Below are positions 1 to 8,567 of a stretch of DNA of 64,000 nucleotides, piece after piece. The stretch is from the NCBI GenBank assembly GCA_021155195.1, contig JAJNPV010000049.1, forward strand, positions 372,001-436,000, given 5' to 3'. The translations under genes and the position numbers were made by a program. Numbering within the stretch: position 1 is the first letter of the stretch; every line of letters starts with the position of its first letter. The stretch comes from Ohtaekwangia sp. (lineage in GTDB: Bacteria; Bacteroidota; Bacteroidia; Cytophagales; Cyclobacteriaceae). The notes beneath the pieces are model-generated. The model worked only from the letters and a program-made list of their open reading frames with translations. It did no database searches and was not told the DNA's origin.

Positions 1-336
1 CGAGCCGTCCGCCCACAGCAACAAGAATCCCCCGGGAGGGATGGTGGTTAGTTGAGGATCGGTCACTGGAATTAAATGACCAAGGGGTTTCTTTTTATTT
101 TGCGAAAAATACATGCCTCCAATATCTATGGATTCCGTACCCGCATTATAAATCTCAATCCAATCATCAAACTCATCGCGCCCGCTGGATTGATCAGGGC
201 AACACGAAGTGCTACTCGCTAAAATTTCGTTGATGTATAAACTGGGTAATGGTTTGCGTATTAAAAAATAAGTCGCCCCGGCACCTATCAGTACGGCAAA
301 GGCTACAATCCCGAATTTATTTAAGGAGCTTGTCAT
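1..336 (-). CDS. Lamin-tail (LTD) domain protein, partial (C-terminus beyond window)
   Basis: The frame is open from an ATG at 336 to the window edge, giving 112 residues. After a short cytoplasmic start (MTSSLNKFG) there is one hydrophobic segment at about residues 8-26, so the protein is membrane anchored or exported. The following stretch has the lamin-tail pattern: YINEILASS near residue 39, DDWIEIYNAG near 60, and PPGGFLLLWADG at the end of the visible part. In Bacteroidota such domains usually occur on large surface proteins, often with CotH kinase or secretion tails; the rest lies outside the window so the full architecture is unknown. Domain call is good, function is not determined. 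Confidence 0.7.
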   Translation of the reverse strand, partial: MTSSLNKFGIVAFAVLIGAGATYFLIRKPLPSLYINEILASSTSCCPDQSSGRDEFDDWIEIYNAGTESIDIGGMYFSQNKKKPLGHLIPVTDPQLTTIPPGGFLLLWADGS

Positions 337-403
337 TGGTTAGGTTTGCTTTTAGAAGTAGTCTATAAATATAGGTATTTGAGCACGATTCGTATCTCCG
401 TGT

Positions 404-697
404 TCAGGCAATTTTTTCAACTGTTATAACTGCATTCTTGTTAATGGCGCCATACAGGTGCGGAAAGAATTCATTGTTGGTAGCCTTCTCATACTTCAGT
501 GGAAACTCCAGTATCTGTTCGTCAACGGTAAGAAGCAAAAGGTCGGTTTGCCCTTTGTAATAGCGCTTAAGCACTCCAGCCAGTTGTGTCTGGGTGCAAC
601 AATGAATAAATGCCTCCCGAGCAAACGATGCCGGAGTAAAATAATCAGATCCTTCCTGATCGGTCCATTCGTGTGCCGGTACTACATGATAGATCAT
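404..697 (-). CDS. DUF952 family protein
   Basis: A 97-residue soluble protein beginning MIYHVVPAHEW, with the typical DUF952 elements: an N-terminal IYH...W segment, a 'FIHCCTQTQL' block (positions usually written as FIHxS in the family) and a C-terminal 'HLYGAINKNAV' segment. The start at 697 is chosen because its ATG overlaps the stop of the upstream histidine kinase as ATGA, and because the family starts with IYH; the longer frame upstream lies within the kinase gene. The biochemical role of DUF952 is not established. The overlap implies co-transcription with the kinase and translational coupling. Confidence 0.75.
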   Translation of the reverse strand: MIYHVVPAHEWTDQEGSDYFTPASFAREAFIHCCTQTQLAGVLKRYYKGQTDLLLLTVDEQILEFPLKYEKATNNEFFPHLYGAINKNAVITVEKIA

Positions 698-2658
698 GAA
701 TGCAACTCCGTTACAAATTCTTCCATCCACGCGGTGGCTTCCTCTATCGTATCAAACACTTTTAACTCAATATCGAGCTCATGGGTGCGGGCAGACATGC
801 GTTGAAAATAATCCGTTCGGATAGGGTCTTTAAATCCCACTGCGGCAATGCGTTTCAGCCCATTGTGTTTTGCTTCAGGAATTACGGTATTTAAAAACCA
901 AATCTGATCCTCAGCCTCAATTTTTCCCTGCAACCTTAAGTCAGCAATCCAGCCGGGCGTGCGATAGGTTTTTAAAGTATGTAACACCGTTTGAAATGCC
1001 CTGCGATACTCCGGCCCTATTATTTTTCGTTTCCAAAGGATAACAGTGTTGTTGAGATTGGCATCATAATAGATTTGCGCAGCTTCACTATCATAGAAAA
1101 ATTGCTTGCTTGCATCGGGAGGTGTAGGCAATGTAATTGTAAACGTGGTTCCACGGTTGACCTCACTCTCCACTTCAATTTTTCCGCCCAGGGTATCAAC
1201 CTGAGTTTTCACAAGATAGAGCCCAAGCCCCTTTCCATCCACATGAGTATGAAATCTGCGATACAGTTTAAAAAGATTTTCACGTTGATTGGTAACATTA
1301 AATCCTAATCCGTTATCACTCACATGCAAAACAACACTATTATCAGGCAGCATGTTGGTTTTAATTGAAACATGAAGGGCTCGCTCGGGGTCGCGATACT
1401 TAATTGCATTGCTTAGCAGATTATAAAGAATACTTTGAATCATGGCTCGCAACGAGAACACAATGGGTGCGTGTTCAAAATCAACGTCAAGGGTATACTC
1501 AGGTCGAACCTGGTCCTGCAACATGGTAAAAACTTTTTGCCATTCTTCTTTGAAAGAGATTTTTTCACGTACCTGATACAGGTTATTCCGAATATCAATT
1601 ATCAAACTAAGATCGCACAGTACTTCATCCAACTCGTGGCCCGATTTCTGAATCATCAAAGCAATCTCATCGCGTTCTGCGTGGGTAAGTGGTTTACTCA
1701 TTAAATCAGTAAGCCCCAGCAGGCGAGCCACTGGGCCACGAAGGTTGTGCGATACTGTATAAGAGAATTGACGTAGTTCATTATTATGACGCACCAATTC
1801 CTGATTGGTTTTTATAAGGGCGGCACTTTTATCTTTTACGGTTTCTTCCAATCGCTGATTGGAAAGCAAAAGTTTGGCTTGCTGCTCGCTGATCATTCGA
1901 TTAGCTTCCGCAATCAATCCCCGACTTGCTTTTACCTCTTCCTGCTGATGCAATGCCTCGTTTGTGCGAATTTCCAGCGTACTATTAAGCTTCGACAATT
2001 CAGAATTGGTGCGCACCAATTGTTCATTGACATCATTAAGCTGACTCAGCGATTCATTCAATCGCTTCTCGGCTCGTTCCGTAATAACTTTTAACGTAAG
2101 TGCTCCAAACGCTAAAACGGAATATGAAATAAGAACGATGTAGTTTATATAATAGTAAGACTTAGCATCAAATCCACGCTGAAAATATCCTAACCCCAAA
2201 AGATTATGGATGGGATCGAATAATATCAAACATAAAAACGTAGATACCAGGCATACTCCTATTTTAAATCGCTCCTTTAATTTAAAGGCAACGGCCGGCA
2301 AAATGGTAGTTACCAGCATAAGAAACCGACTATCGAAATAGGTAATGTAACTTTGATAGCGCATTGAATCTTTTCCGTAAAGGGAAATCAACAAGGTGGC
2401 GTAAACCGGGGCAAGACAAAAAAGTAATCGCCCGAAATTATAGAAAGCCCGATTGATCCAGATGATGGAAAGAAACAGCACAGCTACCGAAATAATATAG
2501 CCTGAGGTTTTCAGCCAACCGAAATAGAGATACAGAATAGAAAAAAGAACAAGGATTAAAACTGAAAATAGGCTTGATAAAATGTTGGTGATATAAACAC
2601 CCTGACGAATGTCATCAGGTACGGTGGTGGAAGGGGTTAAGGTAAAAAATTGGGGCAC
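694..2658 (-). CDS. Membrane histidine kinase with C-terminal STAS-like region
   Basis: 654 residues. The first about 200 residues are strongly hydrophobic with roughly six to seven membrane segments, followed by a coiled coil (about 200-290) rich in E, Q, L and N. The HisKA phosphoacceptor is H304 in TVSHNLRGP, and the HATPase domain has an N box (LLSNAIKYRD), DNGLGFN and GKGLGLYLVK. After the ATPase domain, from about residue 520, there is an extra region of about 130 residues (IYYDANLNNTVILWKR ... IADLRLQG ... VFDTIEEATAWM) that resembles a STAS/SpoIIAA-like fold. No receiver or response regulator is adjacent, so it is an orphan kinase. It overlaps the DUF952 gene by 4 nt. Kinase call is firm; the C-terminal fold is by eye. 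Confidence 0.88.
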   Translation of the reverse strand: MPQFFTLTPSTTVPDDIRQGVYITNILSSLFSVLILVLFSILYLYFGWLKTSGYIISVAVLFLSIIWINRAFYNFGRLLFCLAPVYATLLISLYGKDSMRYQSYITYFDSRFLMLVTTILPAVAFKLKERFKIGVCLVSTFLCLILFDPIHNLLGLGYFQRGFDAKSYYYINYIVLISYSVLAFGALTLKVITERAEKRLNESLSQLNDVNEQLVRTNSELSKLNSTLEIRTNEALHQQEEVKASRGLIAEANRMISEQQAKLLLSNQRLEETVKDKSAALIKTNQELVRHNNELRQFSYTVSHNLRGPVARLLGLTDLMSKPLTHAERDEIALMIQKSGHELDEVLCDLSLIIDIRNNLYQVREKISFKEEWQKVFTMLQDQVRPEYTLDVDFEHAPIVFSLRAMIQSILYNLLSNAIKYRDPERALHVSIKTNMLPDNSVVLHVSDNGLGFNVTNQRENLFKLYRRFHTHVDGKGLGLYLVKTQVDTLGGKIEVESEVNRGTTFTITLPTPPDASKQFFYDSEAAQIYYDANLNNTVILWKRKIIGPEYRRAFQTVLHTLKTYRTPGWIADLRLQGKIEAEDQIWFLNTVIPEAKHNGLKRIAAVGFKDPIRTDYFQRMSARTHELDIELKVFDTIEEATAWMEEFVTELHS

Positions 2659-2961
2659 CGATTAAAAAATCAAGCTGAAAGATAAGGCAATTTTTATTTC
2701 AACCATTCAAGTTTGCAATTCCCGTGTTGCCATTTGTCAGGAATACCCATTAAACCACTTCTCAGATACCTTCACTACTACTACCCCAATCAGTACTATA
2801 TTCAGCCACTTGCAATCGTTTTAAAACCTCGTAATTGGCTAAATATCAATATTTTGATCTAATTTTTAACAATTACTCTATCAATTCTATAGTATTAATG
2901 TACCTTGCAAGACTTTTGCCTGCTTTCGAGATGCCAAACAGGCAACAACTGAAATAACTCT
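2659..2961. other. Divergent intergenic region upstream of kinase and reductase
   Basis: 303 bases between the divergent kinase and nitrite/sulfite reductase genes. The part nearest the reductase (about 2840-2920) is very AT-rich and must contain that operon's promoter, but I see no clean TAnnTTTG box with a spaced -33 TTG. No riboswitch-like conserved stem set is visible, and there is no open frame that looks like a protein. Confidence 0.5.
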
Positions 2962-5079
2962 ATGAAAAGTTTTAGAACCGAGCTTGAAGATCCAATTGTT
3001 GAAAAGGATATCCTTGACCTTGAAAAAAAAATCCGGCTCTTCCGTGAAGGAAAAATTGATAGCGAAAAATTCAGAAGTCTGCGGCTGGCGAGGGGGGTTT
3101 ACGGGCAGCGGCAGCAAGGAGTTCAAATGGTGCGTATTAAAATTCCGTACGGGAAATTAACCACGCGGCAACTTCTAAAGATTTCTGATATCTCCGATGA
3201 ATATGCAACCGGTAATCTACACCTTACTACCCGACAGGACATTCAAATCCATTATGTAAGTCTTGAACGAACTCCGGAATTGTGGGCGAAGTTAGAGGAA
3301 GATGATATTACGCTACGCGAAGCCTGCGGTAATACGGTAAGAAATGTCACCGCTTCGTCCATAGCAGGTATTGATCCTAATGAACTGTTTGACGTGAGTC
3401 CCTATGCTGAAGCTGTGTTCCGTTATTTTCTTCGCAATCCTGTTTGCCAGGAGATGGGAAGAAAAATAAAGATGGCATTCTCGTCAAGCGATAAAGATGA
3501 TGCCTTTACATTTATCCACGATGTCGGTCTCATTCCAAAAATTAAAAACGAAGGCAATCAAACCATTCGAGGTTTCAAAGTAGTAGTAGGTGGTGGCCTT
3601 GGGTCACAACCCTTCCTTGCAAAAACAGCACACGAGTTTCTGCACGAAGATCTATTGATTCCTTTTATTGAATCTGTGCTTCGGGTTTTTGATCGTTATG
3701 GAGAACGTGCCCAGCGTAACAAAGCCCGCCTTAAATTTCTGATCGATAAAATTGGGTTCGAAAAATTTCTTGAACTATGTCAGGATGAACACAAGGCTCT
3801 AAAAAACAAGTCGGTTAAGATTACTTCTACTGATAATGAAGAGCCGATAGTTCAGATTATAGAAAACGCTAAACGCGCAACCGATCAATTGAAATACAAA
3901 GCGTGGCTTGCAACCAATGTATTTGAACAAAAACAAAAGGGACGTTTTGGCGTATTCATTAAAGTTCAATTGGGCGATGTGAAAACAGGAACAGCCCGCG
4001 CCCTTGCCCCAATTGTAAAAAATTATGCTGCCGATGACATTCGCGTAACAATTAATCAAGGTCTGCTACTCAAATCTATTCCGAAAGAAAATCTCGAAAC
4101 AATATTTGAAGAGTTAAATGCGATTGGCCTTGCTGAACCCGGCTTTGATAGCACTGCTGATATCACTGCTTGCCCGGGAACTGACACCTGTAATCTTGGT
4201 ATCTCCAGCAGCACCGGAATTTCCGTAGAGCTGGAAAGAATCATTAAAGAAGAATATCCCGACTTGATTTATAATGGCGATATCAAAATAAAAATCAGTG
4301 GTTGCATGAATTCGTGTGGCCAACATGGCATTGCCAACATAGGTTTTCATGGAAGCAGCATGCGGGCCGGAGTAAACACGGTGCCTGCTATGCTCGTGCT
4401 ATTAGGGGGTGGCATTACCGGAAATGGAACCGGAAGAATTTCTGACAAGTTGTTTAAAGTTCCGAGTAAGCGCGGACCTGACGTGTTGCGCACACTACTC
4501 AATGATTATGCGCAGAATGCACACGAAGGTGAGCTATTCAATGAGTATTACGACAGAAAGACCGAAGAATACTTTCATGCCATGCTTAAGCCGCTAGCCA
4601 ACTCAAAAAATTTGACTGCCGATGATTTTGTGGATTGGGGTCACGAAGTAAAATTCGATACAGCGATTGGAGTGGGCGAATGCGCGGGTGTAATTGTTGA
4701 TTTGGTTGCCACGCTTTTATATGAAGCCGAAGAGAAATTGAATTGGGCTAAGGACTCTGTAGCTGCAGGTAATTTTGCCGATGGAATTTATCATACTTAT
4801 AATACAATGATCAGTACGGCAAAAGCTTTGCTATTGGATAAAGAGGTTCATTGTAACACGCAAATCGGGATTATCAATGATTTTGAAACTCATTTTGTGG
4901 AGAGCGAATTGTTTGCTTTTGAGCCAAGTTTTAAAGAAAGCGTGTTACGCATTAATAAAATTGAACCAAGTCCTGAATTTGCAAAAGAATATTTAGCAGA
5001 TGCTGAAGACTTTTATTTGCAGGCAAAGCAGTATCGCGAAAATCAATTAGCTAAAGTTGAACTGAACGAAAAAGCATGA
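2962..5079 (+). CDS. Siroheme-dependent nitrite/sulfite reductase with C-terminal HEPN-like extension
   Basis: 705 residues. It carries two ferredoxin-like half domains (first with LHLTTRQDIQIH at about residues 90-105) and the siroheme/4Fe-4S ligands C404 and C410 (ACPGTDTC) and C448 and C452 (GCMNSCGQH). After about residue 540, where plain NirA/CysI-type enzymes end, there is an extension of about 165 residues predicted to be helical, resembling the HEPN-like tail known from Bacteroidota versions. Whether it reduces nitrite or sulfite cannot be decided from sequence; no cysDNH or nitrate reductase is in the window. It is first in an operon of siroheme-making enzymes and overlaps the next gene by 4 nt (ATGA), so the operon supplies its own cofactor. 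Confidence 0.88.
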   Translation: MKSFRTELEDPIVEKDILDLEKKIRLFREGKIDSEKFRSLRLARGVYGQRQQGVQMVRIKIPYGKLTTRQLLKISDISDEYATGNLHLTTRQDIQIHYVSLERTPELWAKLEEDDITLREACGNTVRNVTASSIAGIDPNELFDVSPYAEAVFRYFLRNPVCQEMGRKIKMAFSSSDKDDAFTFIHDVGLIPKIKNEGNQTIRGFKVVVGGGLGSQPFLAKTAHEFLHEDLLIPFIESVLRVFDRYGERAQRNKARLKFLIDKIGFEKFLELCQDEHKALKNKSVKITSTDNEEPIVQIIENAKRATDQLKYKAWLATNVFEQKQKGRFGVFIKVQLGDVKTGTARALAPIVKNYAADDIRVTINQGLLLKSIPKENLETIFEELNAIGLAEPGFDSTADITACPGTDTCNLGISSSTGISVELERIIKEEYPDLIYNGDIKIKISGCMNSCGQHGIANIGFHGSSMRAGVNTVPAMLVLLGGGITGNGTGRISDKLFKVPSKRGPDVLRTLLNDYAQNAHEGELFNEYYDRKTEEYFHAMLKPLANSKNLTADDFVDWGHEVKFDTAIGVGECAGVIVDLVATLLYEAEEKLNWAKDSVAAGNFADGIYHTYNTMISTAKALLLDKEVHCNTQIGIINDFETHFVESELFAFEPSFKESVLRINKIEPSPEFAKEYLADAEDFYLQAKQYRENQLAKVELNEKA

Positions 5080-5837
5080 GTGCCGTTCCAATTTGCAAAC
5101 TTACCTTGATTGGAGCCGGGCCAGGCGATCCCGAACTAATCACAGTAAAAGGTGTACAAGCTCTAAAAAAAGCTGATGTCGTGCTTTATGACGCGCTGGT
5201 AAACGTTGATCTTCTGAATTGGACAAAGAAAGGAGTCGAAAAAATTTTTGTTGGAAAGCGAAAAGATCACCACGAATTCAGCCAGGCAGAAATTAACGAA
5301 ATGATTGTATCGTTTGCGCAGCAACATAAACATGTAGTTAGGCTTAAAGGGGGTGACCCCTTTGTGTTTGGGCGTGGATTTGAAGAACTGGAATATGCAC
5401 AGTTGCATGAAATACCTACTGAATATATTCCGGGAATCACCAGTGCAATTGGAGTTCCCGGATTAAATGGAATTCCTGTTACCCATCGGGGTACAAGCGA
5501 AAGTTTTTGGGTGCTAACTGCCACACGGAGTGATGGAGCCCTTACAGAAGATATTCACATTGCTATGAAGACCAATGCGACTCTTGTCTTGCTGATGGGT
5601 ATGCATAAGCTTGCTGAGATTGTAAAATTATACCGTCAAAACGACAAAGGAGATACACCTATCGCCATCATTCAAAACGGATCAACCCAGCATGAAAAAG
5701 TAGGTACGGGAACGATGGCAACGATTGAAGAAGTTGTTCGCATTAAAAATTTATCGGCTCCTGCAATTATTATTATTGGAAATGTAGTGAGTTTACGAAG
5801 AACGATTGAGGTTGCTGCAAACCACGAAACGCGATGA
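5076..5837 (+). CDS. cobA: Uroporphyrinogen-III C-methyltransferase (SUMT)
   Basis: 253 residues, a normal length for single-domain CobA/SUMT. It adds two SAM-derived methyls to uroporphyrinogen III to give precorrin-2. Family signatures are clear: GAGPGDPELITVKG near the N-terminus, VRLKGGDPFVFGRG at about residue 89, and GITSAIGVPGLNGIPVTHRG at about 120. It overlaps the reductase stop by 4 nt and the ALA synthase start by 4 nt, so it is translated as part of one operon. There are no cobalamin ring-contraction genes nearby, and the context with a siroheme enzyme and a precorrin-2 dehydrogenase points to siroheme rather than B12. Confidence 0.93.
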   Translation: MSAVPICKLTLIGAGPGDPELITVKGVQALKKADVVLYDALVNVDLLNWTKKGVEKIFVGKRKDHHEFSQAEINEMIVSFAQQHKHVVRLKGGDPFVFGRGFEELEYAQLHEIPTEYIPGITSAIGVPGLNGIPVTHRGTSESFWVLTATRSDGALTEDIHIAMKTNATLVLLMGMHKLAEIVKLYRQNDKGDTPIAIIQNGSTQHEKVGTGTMATIEEVVRIKNLSAPAIIIIGNVVSLRRTIEVAANHETR

Positions 5838-7063
5838 ATTACAATACCTTTTTTGATAGACATATTCAGACGCTGAAAGATAGCGGTCACTATCGGTATT
5901 TTCTGGAAGTAAGTAAAAGTGCTCAACACTTCCCTAAATTTTATTTTCAAGATGCGGAAGGTGTTAAACGATCCGCTATAAATTGGTGCTCAAATGACTA
6001 TCTCGCGCAAAGCGTGCATGAAGAGGTAATCAGCAAACTTTCATTCGCGGCCAATCGCGCAGGTGTAGGCAGTGGCGGTACGCGCAATATCAGTGGAACC
6101 ACTACCTATCACAAAGAACTGGAAGACACGCTTGCAAAACTTCATCATAAGGAAGGTGCACTATTATTTAGTGGAGCATACCTGGCCAACCTAACAACTC
6201 TGGCCACCCTTGGTAAATTAATCCCCAACCTGATTTTCATTTCGGACGAAAGAAATCACGCCTCTATGGTAGAGGGAATGAAAGCTTCAAAAAATCAAAA
6301 AATAATATTTAGACATAATGACGTAACTCATTTGGAGGAAATACTGAATTCAATGCCAGCAGATAAGCCCAAAGTCATTGTATTTGAGTCGGTATATTCT
6401 ATCAAAGGAACAATTGCGCCTGTAAAAGAAATTGTATCCCTTGCAAAACGTTTTAACTGCCTTACTTATATCGATGAAGTTCATGCGGTGGGTTTATATG
6501 GCGAAGATGGTGGCGGTATTACTTCTCTGAACGATGTGCAATCAGAAATAGACATTATTAATGGAACACTCGCAAAGGGTTTTGGTGTTATTGGTGGCTA
6601 CATTGCCGCCAATCAAAACATCATTGATGCTATTCGCAGTTTTGGAAGCGGATTTATTTTTACTACCTCGTTACCTCCGGCCATGTGTGCAGCTGCCATA
6701 AAAAGCATTCAGTTAGTTCAGGGTAATCCGGAACTAAGAAATCACTATCATCAACAAATAAAATTGCTGCGGCAGATTCTCAGTCTTAACGAAGTTTCGT
6801 TTCTGCATAATGAATCGCACATCACCAATATTCCGATCGGAGATCCTTCGTTATGCAGAAAGATTGCAAACAAACTACTCCACGAATTTGGTATCTATAT
6901 ACAACCTGTATTTTATCCTACGGTACCGCAGGGTGAGGAATGTTTACGCATTACGTTAACAACCCGACATACACAACATCAAATGGAAATGCTGGCGCAG
7001 GGTCTGCGAACTGTACTCGAAGAATTAATACCCATTAAACATAAAGCCATCACACATGGCTGA
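5834..7063 (+). CDS. hemA: 5-aminolevulinate synthase (Shemin pathway)
   Basis: 409 residues, an alpha-oxoamine synthase using PLP to condense glycine with succinyl-CoA. It is assigned to ALA synthase rather than AONS or KBL by INWCSNDYL, the glycine-rich GVGSGGTRNISGT, the YIDEVHAVGLYG segment and SGFIFTTSLPP. The PLP lysine is K248 in GTLAKGFGV. It overlaps cobA by 4 nt and hemC by 8 nt. Bacteroidota generally make ALA by the C5 route (glutamyl-tRNA reductase plus HemL), so an ALA synthase inside a siroheme operon suggests a dedicated precursor supply; whether the genome also has the C5 genes cannot be seen here. Confidence 0.92.
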   Translation: MNYNTFFDRHIQTLKDSGHYRYFLEVSKSAQHFPKFYFQDAEGVKRSAINWCSNDYLAQSVHEEVISKLSFAANRAGVGSGGTRNISGTTTYHKELEDTLAKLHHKEGALLFSGAYLANLTTLATLGKLIPNLIFISDERNHASMVEGMKASKNQKIIFRHNDVTHLEEILNSMPADKPKVIVFESVYSIKGTIAPVKEIVSLAKRFNCLTYIDEVHAVGLYGEDGGGITSLNDVQSEIDIINGTLAKGFGVIGGYIAANQNIIDAIRSFGSGFIFTTSLPPAMCAAAIKSIQLVQGNPELRNHYHQQIKLLRQILSLNEVSFLHNESHITNIPIGDPSLCRKIANKLLHEFGIYIQPVFYPTVPQGEECLRITLTTRHTQHQMEMLAQGLRTVLEELIPIKHKAITHG

Positions 7064-8567
7064 ACATTTTAAAATTGCTTGTCGTGGCTCGTGGTTATCA
7101 TTGGCTCAAGTTGAAATTTTTAAACAGAAAGTTCTTAGCGTTGATCCATCCATAACTTTTGAACTGGTTATTGTTGAAACAGCCGGGGATAAAAATCAAA
7201 CCACTCCCCTGCATCTGGTAGAAGGAAAAGATTTTTTCACGAAAGAAATTCAAGAAGCAATTACTAAAGGAACTGCCGATTTTGCTTTACACTCCATGAA
7301 AGATGTGAGCAGCGAAGAATATTTCAAAGGCACCGCATACGCTGTTATTGATCGCGACTGTTTGCAAGACACTATTATTTTTAACAAAAATATTTTAGAA
7401 AAAATAAAGAAGGGTGAGGAAATCAGCATTGGTACATCTTCCCCGCGAAGAAATTATGCAGCCCTTAATTTTTTAGAAAAAGCGTTGCCAGCATTGGGTT
7501 CATCGCCAAACCTTAGAGCCATACCTATTCGCGGTAATGTGGATACTCGTTTGAGAAAGCTTGATAGGGGTGACTATGATGGAATTGTGCTGGCTGTAGC
7601 GGGAATCAATCGTCTGCTAGACTATGCTCCCGCTGTTGATTCTATTAAAACGTTATTGCATGATAAATTAAAAATGGTGTTACCGCTGTTCGAATGTCCT
7701 CCAGCTGCAGGCCAAGGTGCAATTGTTGCCGAAGCCGCCTCCAAAAATGTAAGAGCGGTTAGCCTGTTAGAAAAAATAGAAAATGGTCAGTTGACTCACG
7801 CCATTAAATCAGAAAGAAAGAGTGCCTATAAGTATGGATATGGTTGCTCACAGCAGTTTGGTACGTTTCATCTCGACCTACCCAGCACCTCATTCACCTA
7901 CAGTTCAGGGTTAGACAGTAAAAACAATGCAATTCTAGATTTTGATTTTTCAGTGTCCGTTCAAACAAAATACAAAACCCTTTTCACAGGCACAGATTAT
8001 ATGGGTAAGTTTTTTGAATACTCATATGAGCACGACCAACTTGCGCTGAGCAATTTTATCTTTGTCGCCAATCACAAAGCCATTCATTCTTCCGAACTTA
8101 TAAAAACACTTCGATCAAAAAAAATATGGGTGGCGGGAAGCAGAACCTGGAAAGAATTAGCGAAAAAAGGAATTTGGGTGGAAGGCTGTGCTGATGGCCT
8201 TGGCTTCGACTTTATTCAAGGGATCTTATCTTCAAATTACATTAACGTAAAAAAAACAGACGTAACGATTCTTACCAGTCAATCAAGTTATAAACACTGG
8301 ATAAGCGAGGGTTGGAAAGCAACATATTCGTATCAGGCAATCGCCAATCCTTCGCATGAAATCATAAAAAGTGTAAAGGGAGCCGATATTATTTTATGGA
8401 CGAGCTATGAACAATATCTTTCATTAAAAGAATATGTGAAGAATGAGGTTGTGCATTGTTCACTTTACGGAAAAACATCCGAGCTCCTGAAAGAAGACAA
8501 TCTCAATCCGATTATCTTCCCAGGTATCAAAGCATTTCAAGTATGGAGAGAGAGGAATTTCAAATAA
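7056..8567 (+). CDS. hemC: Hydroxymethylbilane synthase fused to a short HemD-like domain
   Basis: 503 residues. Residues 1-300 are HemC: ACRGSWLSLAQ, ALHSMKDV, GTSSPRRN, IPIRGNVDTRLRKLDRGDYD and PPAAGQGAI. The cysteine that holds the dipyrromethane cofactor is C264 in GYGCSQQ. Residues about 335-503 form a second domain with WVAGSRTWKELAKKGIWVEG and IILWTSYEQYLSLKEY, similar to parts of uroporphyrinogen-III synthase (HemD) but clearly shorter than the usual 240 or so residues. As no other hemD is in the operon, this tail is the obvious candidate for the cyclising step. The gene overlaps hemA by 8 nt and hemB by 25 nt. HemC is secure; HemD is a moderate inference. Confidence 0.85.
   Translation: MAEHFKIACRGSWLSLAQVEIFKQKVLSVDPSITFELVIVETAGDKNQTTPLHLVEGKDFFTKEIQEAITKGTADFALHSMKDVSSEEYFKGTAYAVIDRDCLQDTIIFNKNILEKIKKGEEISIGTSSPRRNYAALNFLEKALPALGSSPNLRAIPIRGNVDTRLRKLDRGDYDGIVLAVAGINRLLDYAPAVDSIKTLLHDKLKMVLPLFECPPAAGQGAIVAEAASKNVRAVSLLEKIENGQLTHAIKSERKSAYKYGYGCSQQFGTFHLDLPSTSFTYSSGLDSKNNAILDFDFSVSVQTKYKTLFTGTDYMGKFFEYSYEHDQLALSNFIFVANHKAIHSSELIKTLRSKKIWVAGSRTWKELAKKGIWVEGCADGLGFDFIQGILSSNYINVKKTDVTILTSQSSYKHWISEGWKATYSYQAIANPSHEIIKSVKGADIILWTSYEQYLSLKEYVKNEVVHCSLYGKTSELLKEDNLNPIIFPGIKAFQVWRERNFK

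Noticed and set aside
458..805. Plus-strand frame over the DUF952 and kinase genes
   Set aside because: It is antisense to two well-supported genes and shows no family features.
2659..2961. Riboswitch upstream of the siroheme operon
   Set aside because: No conserved stem arrangement of cobalamin or SAM riboswitches can be recognised in this AT-rich spacer.
5834..7063. Assignment as 8-amino-7-oxononanoate synthase or 2-amino-3-ketobutyrate ligase
   Set aside because: The GGTRNISGT block and SGFIFTTSLPP are typical of ALA synthase, and the gene sits among porphyrin genes.
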